A DNA stretch of 64,000 bases from Gracilimonas sp040904925 (GTDB taxonomy: Bacteria > Bacteroidota > Rhodothermia > Balneolales > Balneolaceae). The notes under the pieces are model-generated. The model saw nothing but the letters and a program-made list of their open reading frames with translations. It did not search any database and was not told the origin of the DNA. Location of the stretch: contig JBBDSP010000011.1 in NCBI GenBank assembly GCA_040904925.1, positions 248,001 to 312,000 of the forward strand. The letters are read 5' to 3'. Of the stretch, positions 1 to 8,552 are shown one piece after another. The number at the start of each line of letters is the position of its first letter. Positions within the stretch are counted from its first letter, which is position 1. A program made the translations under genes and the position numbers.

Positions 1-45
1 ATCGAAGACTGGATCCCTGCTGATACACAGCAAGCTGAAATGTAA
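1..45 (+). CDS. 3' end of an unidentified gene (truncated by window edge)
   Basis: Frame 1 is open from the first base and ends at a TAA at 43-45, giving a C-terminus of IEDWIPADTQQAEM. A good terminator hairpin follows about 30 bases later, which supports this being the real end of a gene read rightward. Too little is visible to name the product. Confidence 0.5.
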   Translation: MEDWIPADTQQAEM

Positions 46-74
46 GCCTACAATTATATCAAGTTAATTTTCTA

Positions 75-108
75 AAGGAAATGCGTTGGCTCGTATTTCC
101 TTTTTTTT
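75..108 (+). terminator. Rho-independent terminator
   Basis: The stem GGAAATGCG / CGTATTTCC (one G-T pair) has a six-base loop and is followed by eight T residues. It ends the rightward gene at the window edge and lies between that gene and the convergent barrel protein, so it may also insulate that gene. Confidence 0.8.
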
Positions 109-116
109 ATGGATTA

Positions 117-2180
117 TCAAAACTGAAACCTGGCCTGCAACCCAATCGAACTTCGTTTATTCCCCTGAACTTCAGCCAGGCCACTGCTTAGAGATTGCGT
201 ATCTTCAAAAACCGTGATCCCGTATTTGAACCAGATATCTACGAATTCAGCCGCATCGTATTTTATGGTAACGTAAGCCCGCTGTCCCTGATTATACAAC
301 ACGGTATTGGAAAGCACATACAACAAATCGCTTTCAAACTGGTACACTCTCGCGGTAAAGCTATCGGTATCAAATAAGCTGATACGGCCATCGATCGTTA
401 GTTTTGGAGAAGGCAGCAACCGCAGATCCTGATAGATCAAAAATCCCGTTTCCTGTACTCCCCCCGCTTCCTGATTTTGCACAAATTCAACTCTTGAACG
501 CAAGCGAACTGTGGGACTCACATAATATTCAAAATTGGCCCGGATGCTAGACCGCTTTTCTTGTCCAACCCGGAGCTCTTCCCTACCCATATCATTAACA
601 ACTACATACTCTTCATCCTGAATTTCATTTCTGAGTAAGAGATACACATTCAACCTGGAATTGAAAAATACTTCGGCTAATCCAAGCATATCAAAACCGC
701 CGGTAGCCTGAGTAGTGCCGAATGTAGGTGACGCAAAACGATACTGATCAAAATATCCACTCAGTGTTACTTTTTGATTTAGATCGTGCCTCAGACCTAT
801 ATAAAATCCTTCCTCATTCTGTGGTGCGGATGAACGCTCTCCAAAACCGCTGGCAAAAAAGGATTGAAAATCCCGCTGATAGTTTCGATAAGAAAGAGCC
901 AGCTCGGTATCATCGCCAACCGGAGCTTCAATTCCGGCAACTCCTCCGTAACCTCCATTTTCACTGCGGGCTAATTCTCCAAATACGAACGCGTTTCTTA
1001 CAAGTCCCCGGTAATCAATACCAAAAACTGAATTATCTGAGCCTTCAAAATCGAACCGGTTACTGAGGGAGGAACCCTGAGCAATGTAGCTGCTGAATGA
1101 ATTGTAATACCCGGTTGCGCCGATCAAGCCAATGGGAGTATCCACACGAACGCGCCCGCCATAGGTTTTTTGATCGATATTATTCTTCCGCTCCAGTTCA
1201 TTTTCGGTTCGATGGAAACCGGCAGAGCTGGGGAATCTTGTGGTATCGCCATTGATCACAGAAGCTGTTCTTGGGCGGTCGGAATAGAAGGCTGTCAGTT
1301 CTACCTGTTCCCCATATGAAGCTGCTACTCCCTGAAAGAAATCTGTTTCCTGTGCTGAAGAATATGGTTTAATACCTCGCTCATTTTTACTGATGGTTCC
1401 TGTGACTTCCCGCCCTTTCCCAAAAGCTCCTCCTGACCATAGCACCAGCCCCTGTCCAAAACTTACACTGTAATCTCCGATCACCAGGTCATTGAGTTTC
1501 CCATTATTTATAAACGCAATATGCCCGGAATTATAGTCAAAACCGGTGTTGCCATTTAGCGTTTCGCCCGGATCTTTTTCTTGAGTAAGGTTAACTGAAA
1601 GGTGGTTGGTGGTCATTCTAAGTCGCTGGTAATATTTGATAGGACTGCCCAAATATCCGCCCAGAGAATCAGGCCTTCGATATCCTTCCTGTTGCTCAAT
1701 ATTCTGCTGATATCGTGAAAATACGTCGAATTTACGGTTAGAGAGCCAATATTCAGGCCGCATGAACATATCCCTGAATTGAGCCCCCGTTCCCCCAACA
1801 GTCACATATGGCTGTAACCGTCGGTAAGTTGCCGGACCAATACCGCTTACTTCCAATAATTCTTCTTTGGTCTCAAAAGGTTTACTACTCCTATAATCAA
1901 TTATGGCACGTGCGATTTTAAGGTTTATGCCCGGAATTTGAAGAAAGTCATCAAGTCCACCGCGGTTTATATTTACGGGATTGGACGACAGATCTTCCAG
2001 AAATTGAGTTAACTGCTCCCCGGTAAGTCCTGATTCCTCAGAATCAAGCTCTTCAAAAGCTCGCTCAAGTTGTTCCTCTACGGTGGTTGTATCCTGCTGA
2101 GCAAAACTTGAAATGGGAATCACTGCCATCACCCCTAAAACAAGGAAAAACGATATGCTTACGAACTTTTTATTCATCAA
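117..2180 (-). CDS. Outer-membrane beta-barrel protein with periplasmic helix-hairpin-helix domain
   Basis: 687 residues. A signal peptide (about residues 1-28, ending SSFAQ) is followed by an acidic linker and two helix-hairpin-helix repeats at about 70-128, with cores IPGINLKIARAI and VSGIGPATYRRL, the ComEA-like fold that contacts DNA backbone. The remaining 550 residues are alternating polar/aromatic strands that end in ARFQF, the terminal Phe expected of an outer-membrane barrel. The arrangement is a widespread but uncharacterised family in Bacteroidota. A periplasmic DNA-binding hairpin on a barrel suggests a DNA-uptake or envelope role, but this is inference. Its ATG overlaps the stop of the upstream gene by four bases, so the two are co-transcribed. 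Confidence 0.75.
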   Translation of the reverse strand: MMNKKFVSISFFLVLGVMAVIPISSFAQQDTTTVEEQLERAFEELDSEESGLTGEQLTQFLEDLSSNPVNINRGGLDDFLQIPGINLKIARAIIDYRSSKPFETKEELLEVSGIGPATYRRLQPYVTVGGTGAQFRDMFMRPEYWLSNRKFDVFSRYQQNIEQQEGYRRPDSLGGYLGSPIKYYQRLRMTTNHLSVNLTQEKDPGETLNGNTGFDYNSGHIAFINNGKLNDLVIGDYSVSFGQGLVLWSGGAFGKGREVTGTISKNERGIKPYSSAQETDFFQGVAASYGEQVELTAFYSDRPRTASVINGDTTRFPSSAGFHRTENELERKNNIDQKTYGGRVRVDTPIGLIGATGYYNSFSSYIAQGSSLSNRFDFEGSDNSVFGIDYRGLVRNAFVFGELARSENGGYGGVAGIEAPVGDDTELALSYRNYQRDFQSFFASGFGERSSAPQNEEGFYIGLRHDLNQKVTLSGYFDQYRFASPTFGTTQATGGFDMLGLAEVFFNSRLNVYLLLRNEIQDEEYVVVNDMGREELRVGQEKRSSIRANFEYYVSPTVRLRSRVEFVQNQEAGGVQETGFLIYQDLRLLPSPKLTIDGRISLFDTDSFTARVYQFESDLLYVLSNTVLYNQGQRAYVTIKYDAAEFVDIWFKYGITVFEDTQSLSSGLAEVQGNKRSSIGLQARFQF

Positions 2181-3001
2181 AAATAGAGCATAAAATCAAT
2201 GCCGGGGCTGAAACCCAGAAGCTCGTGTTTTTGAACTGCAAAATTTATATCCCAGCGATCCAGTCCGTACCCAAACCCTAACGAATAGCTCAGCGGCTCA
2301 GTAGTCACTCCCAGTCGTCCTTTTAGATTTTCAATCACACGGATCTCTAATCCTCCTCTATATGAAAGAGGGAACCGAACATCCTTTACCATATCAAATG
2401 CAAATACAGCCAACTCATTTAGTCCGTACGAAAACCCTAGTGCAACTTCCCGGGCTAGGTATTCGTCCATGGTTGCATATTTATATTGGGGCCGGTTCAC
2501 ATTGGTTGCCCTGGCTCCTACCCAAAGATCTCCGGTGATCTCTGCGGCTAATCCAAGGTCCAATCCCAGCGCCTCGCCAGATCCGTAATCTGCCCCAAAA
2601 GAAATATGATTGTAGTTGGCCACCGCTCCAAAATGAAGCGACCGCCACTCGTTCTTATATCCCAGACGAATTCGGGTTTCATTAAATAAATTATCTCCAT
2701 ATCGATGAAAGCCAAGTGCACCTACTCCAAATTTTGTAGGGACACTTCCCATAGCTGACATATCTGTGATCTCAGCAAATCCATAATTTCTTAATCCGTA
2801 AAAACCCACAGCTTTTCTTTCGCTGTTGATGAGTGCAGGGTTCGAAAAGATAGACCAGTCATAACCGGGAAGTGCAGTGGTAGCTTGCCCCATTCCCAAA
2901 CCTTCTGCTCCCATTATAAGTTGAGAATAAACTGGAACGCTATTAAGGCCAAGAATAAATATCAAACAAATTTTATAAAAAAGGCGTTGTATTCGTATCA
3001 T
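2177..3001 (-). CDS. PorV/PorQ-like outer-membrane protein
   Basis: 274 residues with a signal peptide (about 1-26, ending VYSQ). The mature start GAEGLGMGQATTALPGYDWS, with an early SNPA motif, is typical of the FadL-like PorV/PorQ barrels of Bacteroidota. Regular amphipathic strands continue to the C-terminal Phe (FMLYF). It overlaps the barrel/HhH gene downstream by ATGA, and the pair is probably one transcript. Its start codon lies only 22 bases from the divergent PorD-like gene, which fits a shared envelope function. Whether it belongs to type IX secretion is not shown here. Confidence 0.65.
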   Translation of the reverse strand: MIRIQRLFYKICLIFILGLNSVPVYSQLIMGAEGLGMGQATTALPGYDWSIFSNPALINSERKAVGFYGLRNYGFAEITDMSAMGSVPTKFGVGALGFHRYGDNLFNETRIRLGYKNEWRSLHFGAVANYNHISFGADYGSGEALGLDLGLAAEITGDLWVGARATNVNRPQYKYATMDEYLAREVALGFSYGLNELAVFAFDMVKDVRFPLSYRGGLEIRVIENLKGRLGVTTEPLSYSLGFGYGLDRWDINFAVQKHELLGFSPGIDFMLYF

Positions 3002-3023
3002 AGCTAGTCATTATAATCATGCC

Positions 3024-3953
3024 ATGGAAAATCTCAGAACAGTAATTAAAGTACTAAAGCCCATTCTATTTTGCGGGATAATTTTTTCCTCTTTGATTTC
3101 TTCCCAACTAGAAGCACAGGAATTGAATTGCAGTGTAAATTTAAACACTGACCAGTTGGAAGGTTCATCTTATGATCATCTGCAGGACCTGAAACCGCGC
3201 TTGGAAGATTACATCAACGAATATAATTGGACAGAGGAAGATTTCGATCCTGAAGAGCGTATCAACTGTCAGATCCAGATCGTTTTTACCAGCGGTACAT
3301 CTGATTTTACTTTTTCTGCTGAGACCGTGTTTCAGATTCAACGCCCGATTTATAACACTACTGCCAATTCAACCACGGTATTGTTAAGCGATAACGCCTG
3401 GCAGTTTAGTTTTCCAGAAGGTAAAACACTGATCCATGATGAGCTGCAGTTTGATCCCCTCACCGGATTCATCGATTTCTACAGCCTGGTAATGATTGGG
3501 TATGATTTTGATACGTTCTCAGAACTAGGTGGGTCTGATTACTTTGTTAGGGCACAGAATATTTTAAGTCTGGCCCAAACCACATCTGCAGTGGGCTGGT
3601 CTCGTAATTCCAATAACCGCCGTAACCGAAACATGATGATCACCGACCTGGTTTCCACTACTTACAGGCCATTGAGGGAAGCCTACTATCAGTACCACCG
3701 TTTAGGACTGGATCTATTTGTAGAAAATCCTGTTGAGGCTAGACAGAATGTTTTGGATGCTTTGAAAGAAATCCAAAACACAAAAAGACGGTCAACCAGT
3801 AATTATCTATTCGACATCTTCTTTGACTCCAAATCTCGTGAGATCGCTTCGATATTTGAGAATGCCGAAACTAATATTAGAATTGAAGCTTACGAGGTAT
3901 TAAGACAAACAGATCAGGGGCATTTGTCAGAATATGAAAAACTTCAAAACTAA
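3024..3953 (+). CDS. DUF4835 family protein (type IX secretion PorD-like)
   Basis: 309 residues with a signal peptide (residues 1-31, ending LEAQ). The mature protein begins with ELNCSVNLNTDQL and contains INCQIQIVF and GFIDFYSLVMIGYDFD, hallmarks of DUF4835, the family carried as PorD by several type IX secretion annotations. It is periplasmic or outer-membrane associated. The length matches the family. A 61-residue membrane-protein gene starts two bases after its stop. Identification is by family resemblance, and a role in secretion in this organism is inferred. Confidence 0.7.
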   Translation: MENLRTVIKVLKPILFCGIIFSSLISSQLEAQELNCSVNLNTDQLEGSSYDHLQDLKPRLEDYINEYNWTEEDFDPEERINCQIQIVFTSGTSDFTFSAETVFQIQRPIYNTTANSTTVLLSDNAWQFSFPEGKTLIHDELQFDPLTGFIDFYSLVMIGYDFDTFSELGGSDYFVRAQNILSLAQTTSAVGWSRNSNNRRNRNMMITDLVSTTYRPLREAYYQYHRLGLDLFVENPVEARQNVLDALKEIQNTKRRSTSNYLFDIFFDSKSREIASIFENAETNIRIEAYEVLRQTDQGHLSEYEKLQN

Positions 3954-3955
3954 TT

Positions 3956-4141
3956 ATGAAAATTAAGACTCAAAAGATCCTTATCTCATTGCTTATAATT
4001 ATGGTCGTTATTGACCTGGTATATATCTACATGAATACCAATACATTTAACGCTTTGTACGCAGGCTCGAGTTTAGTTTTGTTTGGGATTGCCTGGGATG
4101 CTTTGAATAAACTTAAAGTCCGGCAAAAAGAGACTTCATAA
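3956..4141 (+). CDS. Small two-helix membrane protein
   Basis: 61 residues with two predicted membrane helices (about 8-27 and 32-50) and a basic tail (KLKVRQKE). The ATG follows the stop of the DUF4835 gene by two bases, so it is almost certainly translated from the same mRNA. I do not recognise the family. The tight coupling is the main evidence that it is real. Confidence 0.6.
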   Translation: MKIKTQKILISLLIIMVVIDLVYIYMNTNTFNALYAGSSLVLFGIAWDALNKLKVRQKETS

Positions 4142-4198
4142 AAAGTTTAAATTCAACCTTTACACTTGATTAAATTTGAATAAATGTGGTGATACCAA

Positions 4199-4300
4199 AG
4201 TTCTTCAGAACTAAAACATTTATCTGTCGGTTTTGTATATTAGCGCCCCTAAAAAAGCGGTTCCATAATTGAAATTTTGAAGTAAAAAAATTCAACCCGA
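4199..4300 (+). promoter_or_regulatory. etfB upstream region with short palindrome
   Basis: The 159-base gap before etfB holds a perfect short palindrome AGTTCT-TC-AGAACT at 4199-4212 and, about 20 bases further on, an AT-rich TTTTGTATATTAG that could be a -7 region of the Bacteroidota type. This is a guess at the operon promoter; no other structure is apparent in the gap. Confidence 0.25.
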
Positions 4301-5071
4301 ATGAAATTTTACGTTTGTATTAAAATGGTGCCTGATGTGAACGCACCTCTCCAAATTAAAGACGGTCAGCTGATTCAGGATGCCGATCGCCAAATACTTA
4401 ACGCTTATGACGCTTCTGCAGTTGAAGAGGCTCTCGTTCTTAAAGAAAAACACGGCGGTGAAGTGGAAGTCGTTTGCATTGGATCTTCTAAAGCATCCGA
4501 AACTATCCGTAAAGCACTGGCAATGGGTGCAGACAAAGCTACACACATTCTAACCTCTGGAGATGAAAATTACGACTCCGGGTCTTATGCCAAAGTGCTT
4601 GCCAAATTCTTTGAAGATAAAGAATACGATGTACTTTCATTAGGAAAGCAATCTCAGGATACTGATGCCGGACTGACCGGAAGTATGGTAGCTGAGTTGT
4701 TAAATCTGCCTTATGCCACAAATGCTGTGGGACTTGAAGCGGAGGACGGCAAACTCATCGTGAAACGACAGGGCGATACCGGACAGGAAATGATCGAATT
4801 ACCTACCCCTTGCGCCGTTACCTGCTCTAATGATATGAATGAGCCTCGTATTCCAAACCTAAAAGGAATTATGGCATCTAAGCGAAAACCGATGGAACAA
4901 GTGGAGCTTTCCTCTCTTGGTTTAAGTGAAGGTGCTCTCTCTCCAAAAACTACCGTTCTTGGATATGAAGAAAAACCGGAACGTGAAGCCGGTAAGAAAT
5001 TTGAAGGTGAAGCAGATGAGATAGCCCGCGAAGTAGCACAGCTTTTAGATACCGAAGCAAACGTGATATAA
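4301..5071 (+). CDS. etfB: Electron transfer flavoprotein beta subunit (EtfB/FixA)
   Basis: 256 residues. The N-terminus MKFYVCIKMVPDVNAPLQIK, the segment NAYDASAVEEALVLKEKHGG and the loop GKQSQDTDAGLTGSMVAELL are diagnostic of the ETF beta family, which binds AMP or FAD and passes electrons from acyl-CoA dehydrogenases. First gene of an etfB-etfA-fixC-fixX set, the order used by FixABCX complexes that deliver electrons to quinone and may bifurcate to ferredoxin. Whether this one bifurcates cannot be decided by eye. A truncated acyl-CoA dehydrogenase gene at the far end of the window is a plausible partner class. Confidence 0.93.
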   Translation: MKFYVCIKMVPDVNAPLQIKDGQLIQDADRQILNAYDASAVEEALVLKEKHGGEVEVVCIGSSKASETIRKALAMGADKATHILTSGDENYDSGSYAKVLAKFFEDKEYDVLSLGKQSQDTDAGLTGSMVAELLNLPYATNAVGLEAEDGKLIVKRQGDTGQEMIELPTPCAVTCSNDMNEPRIPNLKGIMASKRKPMEQVELSSLGLSEGALSPKTTVLGYEEKPEREAGKKFEGEADEIAREVAQLLDTEANVI

Positions 5072-5074
5072 TGT

Positions 5075-5160
5075 TAAGTGTTTGAATTTTAAATGTTAAA
5101 TGAAGAAGCCGCCCTGCGGCCGGAATCATTTAACATTTAGCACTTATCATTTAAAATTTT
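5075..5160. repeat. Palindromic intergenic repeat (family C) between etfB and etfA
   Basis: AAATGTTAAATG (5091-5102) and its exact complement CATTTAACATTT (5127-5138) surround a GC-rich core (GCCGCCCTGCGGC, itself a hairpin). TTTTAAATG-like and CATTTAAAA outer arms flank it. A second copy lies between etfA and fixC. Confidence 0.75.
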
Positions 5161-5196
5161 TTCAGGAAAACCTTTTTAAACAAGACGAATAAACGA

Positions 5197-6171
5197 ATGA
5201 GCACCATACTTACACACATCGCCATTGCAGACGGCAAGATCAAACGTTCATCCTTAGAGGTACTATCGCATTGCAAGCAACTCGCTGACCAAAACGGACA
5301 TTCCGTCGAAGCTGTTGTAGTAGATGCCAATGCCTCTTCTTTTGTGGAGGGTATTCAGCAATATGGAGCTTCCAAAGTATATGTAGTTGAAGATCCGATC
5401 TTCAAGAATCATATGAATACTCCTTTGTTGAAAGCTTTAGTCAACGTGATGGAAACCGCTAATCCTTCTGTGTTTGCATTCGCTTCTACTGAAGGAACTA
5501 AAGATATTTTAGGTGCGCTTGCCGCCAATCAGGATGCAGCTGTTTTACCGGATGTTTCTTCTTTTGAATTGATGGATGGCGGCGTAAAAGCCAAGCGGCC
5601 GGTGATGGCAGCCAAGATCATTTCCAACACAGAAGCCAAAGGCGACAAAGTACTCGTTTCCGTTCGTTCCGGGTCTTATGACCTGATTGAAAACGAAACT
5701 TCCGCTGAGGTGGTCAATATTGATTTCAGCATGGATGATTCTGAGCTGAAAGCAACCCTCAAAGAAATTATCTCCGCGTCCGGTGATACCATCGACCTGA
5801 ATGAAGCAGAATCTATTGTAGCTGCCGGCCGTGGCGTAAAAGATGAAGAAGGACAAAAACTGATCTCTGAACTGGCTGATGTTTTGAAAGCCGGAATCGG
5901 TGCATCCCGTGCGTTGACTGAAGCAGGAGTTTATGATCCAAGTTTACAGATCGGCCAGACCGGGAAAGTGGTTTCTCCTCAGCTTTATATTGCAGTAGGA
6001 ATTTCAGGAGCCATTCAGCACGTGGCAGGAATGGCAAATTCCAAAGTAATCGTGGCTATCAACAAAGATCCAGATGCTCCGATATTCGAGATCGCAGACT
6101 ATGGAATTGTTGGAGACTTGTATAAAGTGCTTCCTCCCTTCATCGAAGAACTCAAAAAAATCAAAAATTAA
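5197..6171 (+). CDS. etfA: Electron transfer flavoprotein alpha subunit (EtfA/FixB)
   Basis: 324 residues. The C-terminal FAD domain is clear: VAAGRGVK (about 208-215), QIGQTGKVVSPQLYIAVGIS and the stretch GAIQHVAGM to ADYGIVGDL, all in the order found in every EtfA. The N-terminal half is the usual Rossmann-like domain that pairs with EtfB. It is separated from etfB by 125 bases containing a palindromic repeat, so translation is not coupled. The length is normal for the family. Confidence 0.94.
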   Translation: MSTILTHIAIADGKIKRSSLEVLSHCKQLADQNGHSVEAVVVDANASSFVEGIQQYGASKVYVVEDPIFKNHMNTPLLKALVNVMETANPSVFAFASTEGTKDILGALAANQDAAVLPDVSSFELMDGGVKAKRPVMAAKIISNTEAKGDKVLVSVRSGSYDLIENETSAEVVNIDFSMDDSELKATLKEIISASGDTIDLNEAESIVAAGRGVKDEEGQKLISELADVLKAGIGASRALTEAGVYDPSLQIGQTGKVVSPQLYIAVGISGAIQHVAGMANSKVIVAINKDPDAPIFEIADYGIVGDLYKVLPPFIEELKKIKN

Positions 6172-6180
6172 TGATTAATG

Positions 6181-6245
6181 TTTAGTGCTAAATGTTAAAT
6201 GGCCCGAGTCCCATTTAACATTTAAAATTCAAACATTTAAAATTT
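6181..6245. repeat. Palindromic intergenic repeat (family C) between etfA and fixC
   Basis: AAATGTTAAATGG (6190-6202) pairs with CCATTTAACATTT (6211-6223) around an eight-base loop, followed by direct copies of CATTTAAAATT. It is the same family as the repeat before etfA, with a shorter core. Confidence 0.75.
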
Positions 6246-6250
6246 CCACT

Positions 6251-7576
6251 ATGGACGAAAAGTTTGATTGTATTGTAATTGGCGGTGGAGTTGCGGGATT
6301 GGCTGCAGCTATGACACTCGCACGTAACAACATGAAATTCCTTCTTATTGAACGAGGCGAATTCGCCGGCTCCAAAAATGTATCCGGTGGTGTTTTGTGG
6401 GGGAGTGACCTCGCCAAACTCGTTCCAAATTACTGGGAGGAAGAAGACGCTGGCTGGGAGCGATTTATCAACCATCGCCGGCTCACCTTCATGGATGAAC
6501 AATCGACTTTCTCCCTGGATTTTAAATCTTCTCATTTTAACGAACCACCTTTTTCCGGTGTAGTTGTCCTTCGATCCAAATTTGATAACTGGCTTTCCGG
6601 TAAAGTTCAAGAAGCTATTGATGCTTCTGATTATGCTATGGATTCCTTCATCGCCACTAATATTAAAGTAGATGAAGTGCTTATGGAAAATGATAAAGCC
6701 GTTGGCATCAAAACAGGTGAGGATGAGTTTCATGCCGATTCTGTGATCATTGCTGAGGGCGTAAATAATTTACTGACTCGGCAAGTTGGTCTTCAGGATA
6801 AATACGTTCCTGCCGATCATATGTTAACAGGAATCAAAGAGATCATTCGATTTGATCAGGAAGTGCTGGAGCAGAAATTTCAGCTGAACGGACTCAGCGG
6901 AATGAGTAATGAATTCGTAGGCTGGGCCACAGATGGCGTGGAAGGCGGCGGATTTTTGTACACCAATCGCGATACCATTTCATTGGGATTGGTACTTGGA
7001 ATAAAAGACATGCGGGAAAAGAAAAAGAGTCCTCATGACATATTGAATCATTTTAAAACGCATCCAACCATCGCTGATATCATTAAAGATGGAGAAATAG
7101 TGGAATACTCCGCTCACGTGGTTTCCTCTGGTGACAAGCGCGCCATGCCGAAGGAATTGTATAAAGATGGAATTCTGTTGGCCGGTGAATCTGCGAACTT
7201 ATTGATGAATGCCGGTAAAGCCATTCAGGGAATGGATTATGCTATGCGTTCCGGAATTTTAGCAGCTGAAACCATTGTAAAAGCCAAAGAGAAAGACGAT
7301 TACAGCTCGGCTACATTAAAAGAATATCGAAAAGTGATGGACGAAAGTTATGTAATGAAAGACATCAACGGATTTCAGGATGCCGTTCATCTCCTTCACA
7401 CCGAAACCATGCAACAGAAAGTGCCAAACCTGGTATGTGATTTTGGCCGGCAGTTCTTCACCATTAAGAATGAGCCCACACCAAGATCCAAAGATATGTT
7501 GTTCGGTGCAGTAAAACGACATTCATCCCTATGGGAATTAGCGAAATTAGGATTCAAAGCAGGAAAATCATTATAG
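6251..7576 (+). CDS. fixC: FixC-type flavoprotein, electron-transfer flavoprotein:quinone oxidoreductase
   Basis: 441 residues from the ATG at 6251. An in-frame extension to 6185 would read through the palindromic repeat and is not used, because the dinucleotide-binding motif VIGGGVAGLAAAMTLARNN should sit near the N-terminus. Further FixC/ETF-QO features are ERGEFAGSKNVSGG, GWATDGVEGGGFLYTNRDTIS and AGESANLLMNAGKAIQGMDYA. The protein accepts electrons from EtfAB and, with the FixX ferredoxin, reduces membrane quinone. In eukaryotic ETF-QO the FixX part is fused; here it is a separate downstream gene. Confidence 0.92.
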   Translation: MDEKFDCIVIGGGVAGLAAAMTLARNNMKFLLIERGEFAGSKNVSGGVLWGSDLAKLVPNYWEEEDAGWERFINHRRLTFMDEQSTFSLDFKSSHFNEPPFSGVVVLRSKFDNWLSGKVQEAIDASDYAMDSFIATNIKVDEVLMENDKAVGIKTGEDEFHADSVIIAEGVNNLLTRQVGLQDKYVPADHMLTGIKEIIRFDQEVLEQKFQLNGLSGMSNEFVGWATDGVEGGGFLYTNRDTISLGLVLGIKDMREKKKSPHDILNHFKTHPTIADIIKDGEIVEYSAHVVSSGDKRAMPKELYKDGILLAGESANLLMNAGKAIQGMDYAMRSGILAAETIVKAKEKDDYSSATLKEYRKVMDESYVMKDINGFQDAVHLLHTETMQQKVPNLVCDFGRQFFTIKNEPTPRSKDMLFGAVKRHSSLWELAKLGFKAGKSL

Positions 7577-7587
7577 CTGTCAGCTAT

Positions 7588-7670
7588 CAGACTTCAGCTT
7601 TCAGATATTGACTGGTTCAAGCGTCCCGCTTGACACAAACTGAAAGCTGAGAGCTGACGGCTGATCGCTA
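7588..7670. repeat. Composite palindromic repeat (families A and D) before fixX
   Basis: TCAGCTTTCAG and CTGAAAGCTGA form the outer arms (family D). Nested inside is TGGTTCAAGCGTCCCGCTTG (7613-7632, family A), identical to the reverse complement of 22351-22370. The equivalent spacer before the second fixX copy keeps traces of the outer arms but lacks the family A insert. Confidence 0.7.
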
Positions 7671-7992
7671 AAACTCAACAACTATGAAAAACCTCAAACT
7701 CACAGAACGACTCGGACTTGTAAGCTACCGAAATCAGTCTAAGTCTGATATTAAACCACACATTATAGTGGATACGGATATTTGTAATTCAACCTGTCCG
7801 CATAAATGTACGACCTGGGTATGCCCGGCTAACTGCTACACCATGGATGATAATAACCAGGTGCACTTTCAAGTAGAAGATTGCATCGAGTGCGGAACAT
7901 GCATGTATGCCTGTGATCAGGGAGCTGTGGATTGGAATTTTCCTGATCCTGAGATCGGTCGGGGTGTTACCTGGAATTTTGGATAGAAAATT
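7660..7992 (+). repeat. Direct repeat, left copy (fixX duplication)
   Basis: These 333 bases, from GCTGATCGCTAAAACTCAAC before fixX to six bases after its stop, reappear without a visible difference at 10412-10744. The two copies flank the S10 peptidase gene. The offset is 2752 bases. Confidence 0.9.
7684..7986 (+). CDS. fixX: FixX-type ferredoxin (copy 1)
   Basis: 100 residues. A Cys-rich first segment (CNSTCPHKCTTWVCPANCY) and a 4Fe-4S-type segment CIECGTCMYACDQGAVDW define FixX, the ferredoxin partner of FixC that carries electrons to quinone. The C-terminus PDPEIGRGVTWNFG matches the family ending. Last gene of the etfB-etfA-fixC-fixX set. An identical coding sequence lies 2.75 kb downstream, so the cell has two copies of the same protein. 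Confidence 0.92.
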   Translation: MKNLKLTERLGLVSYRNQSKSDIKPHIIVDTDICNSTCPHKCTTWVCPANCYTMDDNNQVHFQVEDCIECGTCMYACDQGAVDWNFPDPEIGRGVTWNFG

Positions 7993-8124
7993 GTTTAGGA
8001 GTGAAAGTCTTACGGTGTTATCGTTTTCAGGAATTCAACCATAACGCTGTATACTGATCTAATTTTTGGTCGCTTTCAACATCAGTTCAAGTAATGCCAC
8101 CTTACCTGTGACCATGGATTGCGT

Positions 8125-8186
8125 GACCAATAAGTTGAAGGTAAAAGAAAAGATCTGCAATTTTTATTGCCTTCAACTTATTGGTC
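8125..8186. repeat. Long inverted repeat downstream of fixX
   Basis: GACCAATAAGTTGAAGG (8125-8141) and its perfect complement CCTTCAACTTATTGGTC (8170-8186) form a 17-bp stem with a 28-base loop. It lies in the 647-base gap between fixX and the peptidase gene, in DNA present only in the inserted segment. It is not followed by a T run. Its role is unknown. Confidence 0.7.
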
Positions 8187-8326
8187 GGGCCCTTCGCCAA
8201 CGTTAGCTTTCAATTAGCAAGGAGTACCAGGACTGGCATAGTGATGCTGGTTTATTCTTTACCCCGGATATAGCTTTTCTTGCGTATCTAATCAATACTA
8301 AGGTTAGAAATTTTTTCTATAACCTT

Positions 8327-8491
8327 ATGCATCATCAAGGACTTTGCATTTTAATTGCTTTTATTGGTTTTTTCACAAGCTTAGAATGGATACTCGGCTT
8401 AGGAATTGTGTATGTAGATCACTCAGCTTTCGATAGATTATTCGGGTATGGATTAAAATATTCTGATAGTTTTCAAACTATACACATTTAG
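8327..8491 (+). CDS. Possible 54-residue membrane peptide
   Basis: ATG at 8327 opens a 54-codon frame (start MHHQGLCILIAFIGFFTSLE, stop TAG) with one hydrophobic helix at about residues 6-34. There is no clear ribosome-binding site and no family I recognise. It lies inside the 2.75-kb segment bounded by the two fixX copies and may be a remnant of a larger membrane-protein gene. Listed because nothing else fills this gap. Confidence 0.25.
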   Translation: MHHQGLCILIAFIGFFTSLEWILGLGIVYVDHSAFDRLFGYGLKYSDSFQTIHI

Positions 8492-8552
8492 GATTGATAG
8501 GAAACAAAATTCAGCAATAGAAATAATCCTTCCTCCAAAAATATAATAGACA

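Noticed and set aside
8040..8206. Integron attC-like site (TAACG...CGTTA ends with an internal stem).
   Set aside because: The consensus boxes do not match RYYYAAC/GTTRRRY well, the length (about 165 bases) is over the usual range, and no partner site lies on the other side of the peptidase gene.
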